Position numbers and translations under genes: made by a program | Part shown: piece by piece, positions 36,736 to 45,649 of the stretch | How the letters are laid out: each line of letters begins with the position of its first letter | Position numbering within the stretch: position 1 is the stretch's first letter | Notes under the pieces: model-generated | What the model was told of the DNA's origin: nothing | Seen by the model: the letters and a program-made list of their open reading frames with translations, nothing else | Databases searched by the model: none | Assembly (NCBI GenBank): GCA_965200885.1 | Contig: OZ241737.1 | Coordinates: forward strand, 1,736,001-1,800,000 | Direction: 5' to 3' | From: MPNP01 sp026710155 | GTDB taxonomy: Bacteria; Pseudomonadota; Alphaproteobacteria; Rhodobacterales; Rhodobacteraceae | Length of the DNA stretch: 64,000 nucleotides

Positions 36736-37187
36736 ATCCCATAATAAAATCTCTTGCAGATCAAACCAGAATAGAAAATAATGAACATGGGCCCAAAGTA
36801 CCTAGCGATGTACTGGCAAACCTACCCGAAAACATACAAATATCTTATACTCAAGCTATTTCATTTAATGGACCTATTCCACCGCCCATTTTGCTTGAAG
36901 AATATGAAAAAATTCAACAGGGAATGACTAATAGAATTATGACGATGGCAGAAAGTGAAATGTCATATCGTCATCAATGGGAAACGAATGTTTTAATCGC
37001 GCAAAAAATGGATGTCAAACGAGCTAGTTGGTTGGGTTTTAATGTTGCGATTGCTAGTCTCTTAGCCGCCTGTTTTTGTACGTATATTAATCAACCATTA
37101 ATCGCAATTCTTTCTCTTATTCCACCCACTAGTGGTGTAATGCTGGCTATACCTAGAATAATTAAATCTTTGGGAAACAATCACTAA
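36705..37187 (+). CDS. DUF2335-like membrane protein (start unresolved)
   Basis: The open frame runs from 36705 but has no ATG, GTG or TTG before 36891. The family signature GPIPPPILLEEYEKIQQGMTN followed by RIMTMAESEMSYRHQWE matches DUF2335, which is always followed by two membrane helices, seen here at about the last 70 residues (LGFNVAIASLLAACFC, LIAILSLIPPTSGVMLA). The upstream ORF is in another frame, so either a frameshift separates them or an unusual start is used. DUF2335 proteins are common on phages and islands; function unknown. Confidence 0.6.
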   Translation, partial: KNKNREGRRLNPIIKSLADQTRIENNEHGPKVPSDVLANLPENIQISYTQAISFNGPIPPPILLEEYEKIQQGMTNRIMTMAESEMSYRHQWETNVLIAQKMDVKRASWLGFNVAIASLLAACFCTYINQPLIAILSLIPPTSGVMLAIPRIIKSLGNNH

Positions 37188-37282
37188 AATTAAGTTGTGA
37201 CTATCGTATATAAACCCCAAATGAAGAATAGCTATCTTCAGAAACACTTATCAAACTTTGGAATCTCACAAACTTGACGGAT

Positions 37283-38074
37283 TTATTTGCCGGGTGATGT
37301 TTCGACCTCGAATTTCGATATATCCATATCGGCAACATTTTTCAGCAATTCAAGAAACCCCCTGGCCTGATATTCTGCCGTAAGCTTGCCTTTCTCAATC
37401 GAGGCAAGATGGGCATCACCAACTGTACCGTCAGGATTTAAATCCTTTGCTATCCAACCATAACTGATTGGACCTACAGGAGAGAATGGGGTGCACTCGG
37501 CAGAAGATTCAAATTTGACCGCCTTGTTCATGTCCACCAATTCAGGGCGAAAATACAGAACCAGGGAGGTTTCGTATTCGCCGCCATGAATGCCATATTG
37601 CTTCTCATATTCCGAAAACAATTCCTCCGGCTGGCCAAAATTGCCCCACTGGCACTTGACCACAAACATGCCCTGGTTCACTCTGAGTTCCCTTGCCACA
37701 ATTGATATCAAATCGAGGTTGCCGCCATGTGAATTAACGATCACCAGTTTTCTTATCCCACTGCGGGCAACTGATTTTCCTATTTCAATCCAGGCTTTGA
37801 GGGCAGTTTCAGCAGTTAGGGTTAAAGTACCCACTTGCCAAATATGTTCATTTGATTTGCCGATTGCCTGGATGGGCAGAATCCTCACATCCAGGTCGGT
37901 CGGAATGATTTTCTTGACTTCATTCAACATTCCCGTACCTATAATAGTGTCCGTTCCCACGGGCAAATGGGGTCCATGCTGCTCAATCGCTGCCGTGGGC
38001 AGAATTGCTATGGTTTTGTCGGGGCGTATGTCTTTGAATTCAGGAGCCCTTCTGTCTAGCCATTCGAAACTCAT
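37283..38074 (-). CDS. Creatininase-family amidohydrolase
   Basis: 263 aa, cytosolic. Metal-site motifs: PTAAIEQHGPHLPVGTDTII (about 27-46), VNSHGGNLDL (about 113-122) and HGGEYETSLVL (about 162-172). The family hydrolyses cyclic amides such as creatinine, or related amide bonds. It is at the 3' end of a run of catabolic genes with an importer, suggesting ring opening or amide hydrolysis of the imported compound. Confidence 0.85.
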   Translation of the reverse strand: MSFEWLDRRAPEFKDIRPDKTIAILPTAAIEQHGPHLPVGTDTIIGTGMLNEVKKIIPTDLDVRILPIQAIGKSNEHIWQVGTLTLTAETALKAWIEIGKSVARSGIRKLVIVNSHGGNLDLISIVARELRVNQGMFVVKCQWGNFGQPEELFSEYEKQYGIHGGEYETSLVLYFRPELVDMNKAVKFESSAECTPFSPVGPISYGWIAKDLNPDGTVGDAHLASIEKGKLTAEYQARGFLELLKNVADMDISKFEVETSPGK

Positions 38075-38104
38075 ATTTTTCTCCTCAAGAGTATAGCAAA
38101 TCGA

Positions 38105-38698
38105 TCAGGAAAGGAATTTCTGCATTTTTACCCTGATCCGCTCAAGATGAATTTTTCTGCTTTCATCAGTGGAGGAATCCATCTGATAATGGGCAAGGAA
38201 TACCGTTTTGACCGGCCGCTTGCAAAGGAACTTGACGGCCCGCAAGATCGTTCTTTTGCCTGGTGAGCCCATTAGAAAAGTCACCAGTGGCGTGGCTCCA
38301 GCCGTGGTAAACAGGCCCAGCCTTGTGATATGCTTGAGACCAGGCTTGGCGTTTTTTTTATCCTCTGGCATATGAAATGCTATTCCAGGTAGAAAACATC
38401 GATCCAGCCAGCCTTTCAACATGGCCGGCAGTCCATACCACCAGGTAGGATAAACAAATATAAGGGTGTCACACCACATGATATTGTCTACATGGTTCTC
38501 CAAACCCTTTTGATTGCATGTGATATCAGTATAGAATTCCAATTCTTCCTTGTGAATCAGAGGATTGAAATGTTCACCATACAGGTCAGTCAAACGAGTA
38601 TTGAATCCCTTCTCCTCAAGAACTTCTAAAACCAGATCCTTTACGGCACCTGTAAAACTATCGGGATTGGGGTGGCAATAAATCACCAGGGCTTTCAT
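38105..38698 (-). CDS. NAD(P)H-dependent flavin oxidoreductase (flavodoxin-like fold)
   Basis: 197 aa. VIYCHPNPDSFTGAV at the N-terminus and FVYPTWWYGLPAMLKGWLDR at about 80-99 place it in the NQO1/modulator-of-drug-activity family, which reduces quinones or nitro compounds using FMN/FAD. It overlaps the stop of its upstream paralogue (ATGA at 38695-38698). Confidence 0.82.
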   Translation of the reverse strand: MKALVIYCHPNPDSFTGAVKDLVLEVLEEKGFNTRLTDLYGEHFNPLIHKEELEFYTDITCNQKGLENHVDNIMWCDTLIFVYPTWWYGLPAMLKGWLDRCFLPGIAFHMPEDKKNAKPGLKHITRLGLFTTAGATPLVTFLMGSPGKRTILRAVKFLCKRPVKTVFLAHYQMDSSTDESRKIHLERIRVKMQKFLS

Positions 38699-39276
38699 GA
38701 GAGTTTCTTTATTTCATTTCTTACGAGGGTTAGAAAATTTGTTCGCTTGGTATGGTCTGCCCGATTCATGTCATAGAGCGCTAAGTATTTAAGGGTTTGA
38801 GGTTGGCAATAAAACCTGACACTACGGGTGACAACCTTTCGGGGAGGGTCCCCGGCAAGAAAGGCTCTGAATCGAGTACCCCCATAGGTGGTTACCGCCA
38901 CCAGGGTACGAATATTTCTAAGATTTGGGGCAAGTTTTCCTTCGCTGAGTTTAAAGGCGACACCAGGTACACAGACACGATCAAAGAAACCTTTCAGTAT
39001 GGCTGGGAAACCAAAAATCCATACCGGAAAAACCAAAAAGAGTGCTTCGGCATTTTGCAACTTTTCCACATATTCTTTAACGGGTTCAATATTATCAGGT
39101 TCATCGTGATAAATTCTTCTCTCATGTTCTGACAGAATTGGATCAAACCCCTCCCGGTAAAGGTCTATATCATCAACTTCCCACCCCTTGTGGGCAAGTT
39201 GATCCAGAACTTCCTGATGAAGTGATGCAGAAAAACTTTCAGGCACGGGATGGGCATAAACGACCAGCGACTTCAT
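38695..39276 (-). CDS. NAD(P)H-dependent flavin oxidoreductase, second paralogue
   Basis: 193 aa, paralogous to the next gene: VVYAHPVPESFSASLH at the N-terminus and LVFPVWIFGFPAILKGFFDR at about 81-100. ATG 39276 gives the family N-terminus; an upstream ATG at 39336 would overlap the FAD oxidase gene. Two such enzymes in tandem may form a pair feeding electrons to or from the adjacent FAD oxidase. Confidence 0.8.
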   Translation of the reverse strand: MKSLVVYAHPVPESFSASLHQEVLDQLAHKGWEVDDIDLYREGFDPILSEHERRIYHDEPDNIEPVKEYVEKLQNAEALFLVFPVWIFGFPAILKGFFDRVCVPGVAFKLSEGKLAPNLRNIRTLVAVTTYGGTRFRAFLAGDPPRKVVTRSVRFYCQPQTLKYLALYDMNRADHTKRTNFLTLVRNEIKKLS

Positions 39277-39277
39277 C

Positions 39278-40675
39278 TCAGGCTTTCTGGATTCCGGGGT
39301 ATGAATACATTTTCGAGTAATTCCAGTCAGGATCATCCCATGCGATCATTTTACCCGGATTCAGGAGTCCCTTTGGGTCAGCTTCCCGTTTGAAATCGAG
39401 TTGCCTGGTATCCACTGTTTGACGGCCACCTTCCTCCAGGGTGTATCTGTGGGGATTGAAGATCATGCATCCCATTTCCTCATGCAAACTGACAATTTCA
39501 TCCAGCCTTTCTTCCGTGGTGAATTGGACGATCGGCAGACCGGCAAACATAACCTTGCCGTTTTCCCTGATGACTTCCAAATGCTGCAGAACTTCTTCGC
39601 CGAATTGCTTCCTTGCCTTTGAAATCAGTTCTAAGTGGTTGGGATAACCGTAGCGAACCTGCAAATAGGTAATTGTCGGATCAATTCTCAATGCTCGAAG
39701 GGTTGTATGATTCCATGCATATTCAAAAACCGGTCCGGGATTGCGAGGCCAATCATTGTCATCTGACCGGTAAATGATTTCAGCTTTACCATTTCTGGCA
39801 GTATAGGTCAGAAACGCATCCATTGCATGTGGTGCTATCATGAGTGCAACAAGATTGGTGTCCTCGGCTATATAGGGTTTGATGCGGGGAAAATACCTAT
39901 GGGGTATAGGGGCCTCACAAGGTGTGGCCAACTTGATCAGGATACCATCCTCATTGGCAAGATCTGCTGAAAACCTAACCGATTCCATGAAATCATCAAA
40001 ACCCAGGAAAAGTCCAACCCAATCATAGGCAGGAGAAAGGGGCATTTCCAGCTCGGTAATCACGCCATTGGTGCCGTAGGCATGCGAGACCCTGGGGATT
40101 TCCTCGCCGGTAAAATCCAGTACTCTGGGGATTTCCTCCATGGTAACCACTCGAATTCGGATAATGTTGCCCATATCCCTGAGTTGTCCCCATTTGCAGG
40201 TACCAACGCCACCTGATCCGCCGGCAATAAATCCACCAATCGATGCCGTTGCCCAGGTCGAGGAAAACATTCTTATTTCCTGACCTGAATCCTCCCTGCA
40301 AGCAAAATCCAAATCCTTGAGCAGGCAACCCGGCTCAACAATGACTCTCCCAGGATGTATTTCCTTTACCTTGGTCATCTGGTTCATATGGATAATGCAG
40401 CCTCCAGCAAGGGGCATCGCCTGACCGTAGTTGCCTGTTCCCGATCCTCTGACCGTGACGGGAATTTCGTATTTGTAACACACCTTGAGAATCTTGATGA
40501 CATCATCCTGGTTTTGGGGTGATACCGAAAAATCAGCCTTGATATGATCAAGCCGATCCTTCAAAACCGGCGAATACCAGAAAAAGTCCCTGCTCTTGGC
40601 TGACAGGGCTGAACCCGAATCAATCAGTTCAAACTGGCTCAATTCATCTTTTGCTGCTTGTAAATTACTGTTCAT
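39278..40675 (-). CDS. FAD-binding oxidase/dehydrogenase (GlcD/PCMH type)
   Basis: 465 aa. PCMH FAD-binding domain: PVTVRGSGTGNYGQAMPLAGG near 75-95 and GGFIAGGSGGVGTCKWGQLRDMG near 145-167. C-terminal FAD-oxidase domain, ending NPGKMIAW. No covalent-flavin His motif is obvious. It would oxidise an alpha-hydroxy acid or a ring intermediate. Its ATG overlaps the stop of the upstream deaminase gene (40675). Confidence 0.82.
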   Translation of the reverse strand: MNSNLQAAKDELSQFELIDSGSALSAKSRDFFWYSPVLKDRLDHIKADFSVSPQNQDDVIKILKVCYKYEIPVTVRGSGTGNYGQAMPLAGGCIIHMNQMTKVKEIHPGRVIVEPGCLLKDLDFACREDSGQEIRMFSSTWATASIGGFIAGGSGGVGTCKWGQLRDMGNIIRIRVVTMEEIPRVLDFTGEEIPRVSHAYGTNGVITELEMPLSPAYDWVGLFLGFDDFMESVRFSADLANEDGILIKLATPCEAPIPHRYFPRIKPYIAEDTNLVALMIAPHAMDAFLTYTARNGKAEIIYRSDDNDWPRNPGPVFEYAWNHTTLRALRIDPTITYLQVRYGYPNHLELISKARKQFGEEVLQHLEVIRENGKVMFAGLPIVQFTTEERLDEIVSLHEEMGCMIFNPHRYTLEEGGRQTVDTRQLDFKREADPKGLLNPGKMIAWDDPDWNYSKMYSYPGIQKA

Positions 40676-41943
40676 TAAAACTCCATAAGGTGATCAAGTT
40701 CAGAATATTCAGGTAATTTTCGCTCTATTTGCCTACCATTTCTTACTACAACCCTGTCCATTTGCGGACGTGAAAAAAACTCGTTCATGTTTCTTCCCTT
40801 GAAAAGAACAAAATCGGCAGGGTAATCTGGCTCGAGTTTCATCGTTTGAAAGCCGCAAACCCTGGCTGGCGTTTCATTAAAGGACCCGAACCATGGAAAT
40901 GTGGAATGGTCAAGATGGCAAATCCTGGTGGCCTGCCTCATTACCTCGACCATGTCGAGATCACCATAGGCAAAAAAGGGATCCCTCGTATTGTCAGAGG
41001 CAAAACAGACATCAATTCCCTTCCGGACCATTTCATGCACAAGTGTTACCCCTCGCCATCTTGGAGTTGCTTCGGTACATCGATCCTGTAGGTACATGTT
41101 GCACATCGGCAGCGAAACGACATTCATTCCTGCCTTGGCAACAAGATCCAAAGTTTTTTCGGCTTCGCTTTCCTCCTGTTGGGCCAGTGAACAGCAATGA
41201 CCTACAGTCACAGGGAATTCAAAACCAGTTTCAATTATGGCCAGGGCAATTTCCTTCAATGAATTCGATGCAGCATCCTTTGTTTCATCGGTATGAAAAT
41301 CAACCGCCATTTGCCTTTCCCGGGCAATTTGCAAAAAAGTTCTAATCCTGTCTGACAGATCTGGGCAGGGATAGGTTACACAGCCGAGCACCCCATTACT
41401 GGATTGGGCAGTATCGGCAATCTCCAAAAATGATTGGTCATTGGCAACCAAATCAATTCCCAGAATGGTAACTGCCTGCAACTCGATCCTGTTTTTCCAT
41501 TCCTCCCTGGTCTCACGGAAGACCGGCCAGGAAATCCGGTGTTGGGGAGAGGCTGAATCGAGGTGTGTCCTTATGGCCCGAGTTCCGTGGGCATAGGCGC
41601 ATCGCAAGGCGAAATCCATTCGTTGGCGCACATCTTCCGCTTTCCAGTTTCCTGTTCTGTCATTGAAGACCGTGTTAAGCGCTCCCTCGAAAGTTCCATC
41701 TGGATTAGGTGATCGGGGCCAGATATGTCCCTTGTCCAGATGAGTATGCATGTCTACAAACAAGGGGAATAACACCCCCCCCTGTCCATCAATGGTATTT
41801 TCCGATTTAGCCGCAATGATTTTTCCGTCACTTACAGAAAGTGAGCATTTTCGGAAATGCAATTTGCCATCAGAACGTATTTCGGGAACAACTACATTTT
41901 CAACAGCCCAGCTACGGGTTGATGGCAGGGTGAGGAAATCCAC
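40675..41943 (-). CDS. Cytosine deaminase-like amidohydrolase
   Basis: 422 aa metal-dependent hydrolase. Metal ligands: DMHTHLDKGHIW near 63-74, HLDSASPQHR near 122, DFHTDETKD near 200, and VGHCCSLAQQ near 230 with a later SDNTRDPF. The layout is that of CodA and isocytosine/creatinine-type deaminases. The family deaminates N-heterocycles; the true substrate is unknown. A run of eight C in codons for Gly-Gly (41775-41782) is inside a normal frame. It overlaps the permease stop upstream by one base. Confidence 0.82.
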   Translation of the reverse strand: MDFLTLPSTRSWAVENVVVPEIRSDGKLHFRKCSLSVSDGKIIAAKSENTIDGQGGVLFPLFVDMHTHLDKGHIWPRSPNPDGTFEGALNTVFNDRTGNWKAEDVRQRMDFALRCAYAHGTRAIRTHLDSASPQHRISWPVFRETREEWKNRIELQAVTILGIDLVANDQSFLEIADTAQSSNGVLGCVTYPCPDLSDRIRTFLQIARERQMAVDFHTDETKDAASNSLKEIALAIIETGFEFPVTVGHCCSLAQQEESEAEKTLDLVAKAGMNVVSLPMCNMYLQDRCTEATPRWRGVTLVHEMVRKGIDVCFASDNTRDPFFAYGDLDMVEVMRQATRICHLDHSTFPWFGSFNETPARVCGFQTMKLEPDYPADFVLFKGRNMNEFFSRPQMDRVVVRNGRQIERKLPEYSELDHLMEF

Positions 41944-42812
41944 TAGTTTTCCTTTTGGAGTGCACTCTCATGCCATTTGTGCAAAAGCATGTGGCTAACG
42001 AAGGAAAGAATGGCAAAAATGAATACCCCGGTACCGGCTATGAGCAGAAGGGCGGCAAACATTCTCGGAATGTTGAGCCTGTATCCCGCTTCCAGGATGG
42101 TGTACGCCAAACCTGATCCAATACCTCCGGTACCAGCCACATATTCAGCAACCACGGCACCGATAAGGGCCAGTCCACCGGCAATTCTCAGGCCGCCGAG
42201 GAAATAGGGCAGGGCTGAAGGTATTTGCAGATGCAGCAATTTCTGCCATCGGTTGGCGCCGTATATCTTAAACAGGTCCTTGAGATTGTGATCAACCGAA
42301 TTGAGACCAAGGGTCGTATTGGATAGGATGGGGAAAAAGGCAACGATCCAGGCGCAAAGGAGAAGGCCCACTGTTCGATTGTCCACATAAATGAAAATCA
42401 ACGGGGCGATCGAGATGATGGGAGTTACCTGCAATATGACGGCATATGGGAAGAATGAGATTTCAAAGAACTTTGATTGGGTAAAAAGGATAGCCAGACC
42501 TACACCACCAACAACAGCAACAGCCAGAGCCATCAGGGTAATCTGTATGGTGACTTGCAGGGCACTTAACAAGATCCGAAGATCCTGGATTAGGGTAGTA
42601 ACAACCAGAAAAGGATCTGGCAATATATAATGGGGAATGTCGTTTACCTGAACTGTCCAGTACCATAAGTAGACGGTTATTATGAAAACAACAATGGGCA
42701 TGACCCATTTGCCAATTTTGATGTTCCGTTCTTTTCTCTTTTTCAGTAATTCATTTCTGTCCACTACCTTGTTGGGAGATGGAGAATCTACCTTGATGTC
42801 AGTGATTGCCAT
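41943..42812 (-). CDS. ABC transporter permease, NitT/TauT family
   Basis: 289 aa with about six helices; helix 1 at 35-52. The EAA-like loop DLFKIYGANRWQKLLHLQIPSALPYFLGGLRIA at about 190-222 is typical of SsuC/TauC/ThiX-type permeases. It is encoded between the ATPase gene and the deaminase gene in one transcript. Confidence 0.88.
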   Translation of the reverse strand: MAITDIKVDSPSPNKVVDRNELLKKRKERNIKIGKWVMPIVVFIITVYLWYWTVQVNDIPHYILPDPFLVVTTLIQDLRILLSALQVTIQITLMALAVAVVGGVGLAILFTQSKFFEISFFPYAVILQVTPIISIAPLIFIYVDNRTVGLLLCAWIVAFFPILSNTTLGLNSVDHNLKDLFKIYGANRWQKLLHLQIPSALPYFLGGLRIAGGLALIGAVVAEYVAGTGGIGSGLAYTILEAGYRLNIPRMFAALLLIAGTGVFIFAILSFVSHMLLHKWHESALQKEN

Positions 42813-43577
42813 TTAATTTTCCATTGCCGATTTGAGTGCGTCGGAAGTCTTCCTGCATAATGTTCCATAACTGGATGAAGTCCGGAATGATTCTCCTCTG
42901 GGGTAAGGTTCATCAACACCCAGTTCCTGAATGACCCGACCTGGTCTAGCTGCCATTACAGCAATTCGATCAGACAAGAAGACACTTTCAAAAACCGAAT
43001 GGGTTACAAAAATTATTGTACATCCCAATGTTTCACGAAGGGCCAGCAAGTCATTGTTCAGTTTGAACCTGGTTATTTCATCGAGTGCTGCAAAAGGTTC
43101 ATCCATCAAAATAACCTTGGGGTTAGTAACCAGTGCTCTGGCTATTGATACCCGCATTTTCATGCCGCCTGACAGTTCTCGAGGGTAGCTTTTGGAAAAA
43201 TCCTTAAGGCCGACCAATTCAAGACTTCGCTCAATTTGGTCCTTTTTCTCCCTGAATGACTTGTTTTGAAGCCGAAAGGGAAGCCAAACATTTTTTTCGA
43301 CTGTTGTCCATGGCAATAATGTTGCTTCCTGAAACACCACCCCAATTGCGCCACTTCCATGACTTACTTTCCAGTCAACTTCACCAACAGTAGGTTCGGT
43401 AAGTCCTGAAATAATCCTCAAGGCAGTGGATTTGCCGCAACCAGAAGGGCCTAATAGGGAAATAAAATCCCCGGAATGAATCTTCAGATCCATCTCCCTG
43501 AGAGCAACTATATCCTCGGAAAATGTCTTCCCCACCTTCTTCAGTTCCAGAAGGAGGGGTCTGGAATCACTATTCAA
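42813..43577 (-). CDS. ABC transporter ATP-binding protein, NitT/TauT family
   Basis: 254 aa. Walker A GPSGCGKST near 43, Q-loop FQEATLLPW near 85, signature LSGGMKMRVSIARAL near 134, Walker B VILMDEPFAALDE near 155. Works with the permease and with the binding protein encoded upstream. Confidence 0.9.
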   Translation of the reverse strand: MNSDSRPLLLELKKVGKTFSEDIVALREMDLKIHSGDFISLLGPSGCGKSTALRIISGLTEPTVGEVDWKVSHGSGAIGVVFQEATLLPWTTVEKNVWLPFRLQNKSFREKKDQIERSLELVGLKDFSKSYPRELSGGMKMRVSIARALVTNPKVILMDEPFAALDEITRFKLNNDLLALRETLGCTIIFVTHSVFESVFLSDRIAVMAARPGRVIQELGVDEPYPRGESFRTSSSYGTLCRKTSDALKSAMEN

Positions 43578-43656
43578 ATCAATTTACTTGTGAAAATGGT
43601 TAGGAAAGGGTATGACCATCATACCCTTTCAATTGATTAAGGTGCTAGGAACAGGA

Positions 43657-44652
43657 CTATTTCAAGTCCATGCCAACACCTTGATTGACAAATGCGGAAG
43701 TATAAGCCTTGGCGAAATCGATATCAGCCGATAATACACCAGCCTCAACCATTTTATTGAAGAAGTCCTCGGCTTTTGCATCGGTTAATGCACCAATTCC
43801 CATCTCCAGAGCATCTCCGGAATCAACAATGCCACGCTCCAGCATCTTGCTGACGGCATAGGTAATTTTGTCATCAGTCATTTCAGGATTGTCGGCCTTG
43901 ATCAACGCATCGGCAGCTGAACGATCATTATACAGATAGTTGTACCACCCGATAATGGAACCATTGACAAAACACTCAACAACTTCCGGTTTGTTGGCAA
44001 TGGTATCAGCCATTGTCTCGATGGTGGTTGCATAAGTTGAATAACCTGCATCGGCAATCAGGAAAACTTCAGGAACAAAACCACCTTCCTTTTCCACAAC
44101 ATATGGTTCAGAGGAAAGGTAACCTTGCATCCCCTTGTTTTCATCAGCCAAAAAGGGTGCGGGATTGAAGGTGTAGGGAACCCGCTGTTCATCGGTAAAT
44201 CCATATTCAGCCTTCATCCATCGATAAAATGACCTGAAACCATTATCACCGATCAAAAGGGTCAGGTCCTTGAGATCCTCAAATGACTCAGCCTTGCCCG
44301 GATGAGCTAGGATCACTTGCGGATGCTTTTGGAAAATCGCAGCCACAGATACAACAGGGATGCCTTGCTCAACTGAATTGAAGGCCTGGATCAGGTCTCC
44401 TCCCATGTGGAAATGTATTTTTCCAGCTAGCATAAGGGCACGGTTATTGACCTGCGGACCACCCGGCAGAATGGATACATCCAATCCACAAGCTTCGTAG
44501 GTGCCATCGGCTGCTGCTTGGTAGAAACCACCATGCTCGGCTTGGGCAAGCCAGTTGGAACCAAAGACAACTTTTTCCAGATTATCTGACGAATGAGCAG
44601 ATGTAAAAATGAAAAACGGTATGACTAAAAAAAGGGAACGCAAAAATCGCAT
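43657..44652 (-). CDS. ABC transporter substrate-binding protein (NMT1/THI5-like)
   Basis: 331 aa periplasmic receptor. Signal peptide FLRSLFLVIPFFIFTSAHS. The mature start VFGSNWLAQAEHGGFYQAAADG is characteristic of the NMT1/THI5-like family that binds pyrimidine-type or other N-heterocyclic and sulfonate ligands. ATG 44652 has AAGGAAAAATTG before it; ATG 44682 upstream is less likely. First gene of the leftward operon. Confidence 0.87.
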   Translation of the reverse strand: MRFLRSLFLVIPFFIFTSAHSSDNLEKVVFGSNWLAQAEHGGFYQAAADGTYEACGLDVSILPGGPQVNNRALMLAGKIHFHMGGDLIQAFNSVEQGIPVVSVAAIFQKHPQVILAHPGKAESFEDLKDLTLLIGDNGFRSFYRWMKAEYGFTDEQRVPYTFNPAPFLADENKGMQGYLSSEPYVVEKEGGFVPEVFLIADAGYSTYATTIETMADTIANKPEVVECFVNGSIIGWYNYLYNDRSAADALIKADNPEMTDDKITYAVSKMLERGIVDSGDALEMGIGALTDAKAEDFFNKMVEAGVLSADIDFAKAYTSAFVNQGVGMDLK

Positions 44653-44830
44653 CAATTTTTCCTTAAAATGTGTTGAAAACATGAGTTCAAATTATTTTGA
44701 AATTCGCTCTAATCTTGTAATGAAAATATCAAAATTTGCAACAAAAAATTTTTGTGTTGATAACATCTGTGGTTAATTTAAAATCAAGTATCTTTTACAT
44801 TGCCATCATATAGGGATTGGGAGACAATTC

Positions 44831-45628
44831 ATGGTTCCTTGCCTTACGAATGATTCACATACATTCATCGCCAATGAAATATACACATGCGGAATTGGCA
44901 AGAATGCCTTAATTTCCCCACCAGACAAGAAGGTACGGCTGAATTTGGCCGATGCCGAATCAATCAGGAGAAAAGTACTGGATTGTTATCTTGAAGATGG
45001 TGACACCACGCTCGGTTACAAGGTTGGATTTACATCAAAAACAGTCCAGGAACAGCATGGCATAAGCGAACCCGAGTTTGGTTTTCTGACCGACAGGATG
45101 AAACTGACCAATAAAAGTCAAATTCCTGTGCAAGGCACTGCACCCGTCCTTGTAGAACCCGAGATTTGTTTCAAGCTTGCAGACGGTTTTGAAGGTACAG
45201 AAATATCGGTTCAGGATGTTTTGGATAAAACGGAAAGAATCTATTTGTCCCTTGAACTGGTAGAGAGCAGGGTGGGGTTGGCCTCGGGTATCAACAATGT
45301 GATCATGGACAATGTCGGAGCATCTAGGATATTGATTTCCGAACCGGGTTTTTCACCGGGTGATTTCGATTTGGAAGATACTATGGTAAACCTGACGGTA
45401 GATGATTTGCACTTTACCGGAAAAACCTCCGATGTGCTGGAAAATCCTGCCAATTCAGTAATCTGGCTCAACAAGCGATTGGGCAAATTGGGATCATTGG
45501 GAGGACAACTCAACAAGGGGGATTTTGTTATGACCGGTTCGCCAATCAAGCCAATTCCTCTCGTCAAGGGATCCATGATCACGGCTGAATGGTGCAGTAT
45601 TGGTACAATTGAAGTGGAAATGGTCTAG
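44831..45628 (+). CDS. 2-keto-4-pentenoate hydratase-like protein (FAH superfamily)
   Basis: 265 aa. YKVGFTSKTVQEQHGISEPEFGFL at about 62-85, PVLVEPEICFKLADGF near 107 and the C-terminal FVMTGSPIKPIPLVKG are typical of MhpD/XylJ-type hydratases and decarboxylases, which act on products of ring cleavage. It is divergent from the ABC operon and followed by a RidA gene, so it probably belongs to the same pathway. Shine-Dalgarno GGGAGAC precedes the ATG. Confidence 0.82.
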   Translation: MVPCLTNDSHTFIANEIYTCGIGKNALISPPDKKVRLNLADAESIRRKVLDCYLEDGDTTLGYKVGFTSKTVQEQHGISEPEFGFLTDRMKLTNKSQIPVQGTAPVLVEPEICFKLADGFEGTEISVQDVLDKTERIYLSLELVESRVGLASGINNVIMDNVGASRILISEPGFSPGDFDLEDTMVNLTVDDLHFTGKTSDVLENPANSVIWLNKRLGKLGSLGGQLNKGDFVMTGSPIKPIPLVKGSMITAEWCSIGTIEVEMV

Positions 45629-45649
45629 TTTTTTGGAAGGGGAATCCCA

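Larger units (their letters stand above)
36340..37218. mobile_element. Small element with terminal inverted repeats (E1)
   Basis: Left end GGGGTTATATACACAAAGTCAC (36340-36361, listed in part elsewhere) and right end GTGACT...GTATATAAACCCC (37197-37218) are inverted copies of each other. The same end, in nearly identical form, occurs at 49945-49966. The 879-bp interior is AT-rich and encodes two small proteins but no transposase. It begins right after the stop codon of the diheme cytochrome gene. Flanks share only AAA. Confidence 0.72.

Noticed and set aside
41775..41782. Run of eight C inside the deaminase-like gene as another phase switch
   Set aside because: It encodes Gly-Gly on the minus strand in an intact frame before the conserved metal motif, and is short; no evidence for switching.
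44653..44830. Thiamine (TPP) riboswitch before the THI5-like binding-protein gene
   Set aside because: The conserved CTGAGA and ACCTGATC boxes are absent from this interval.
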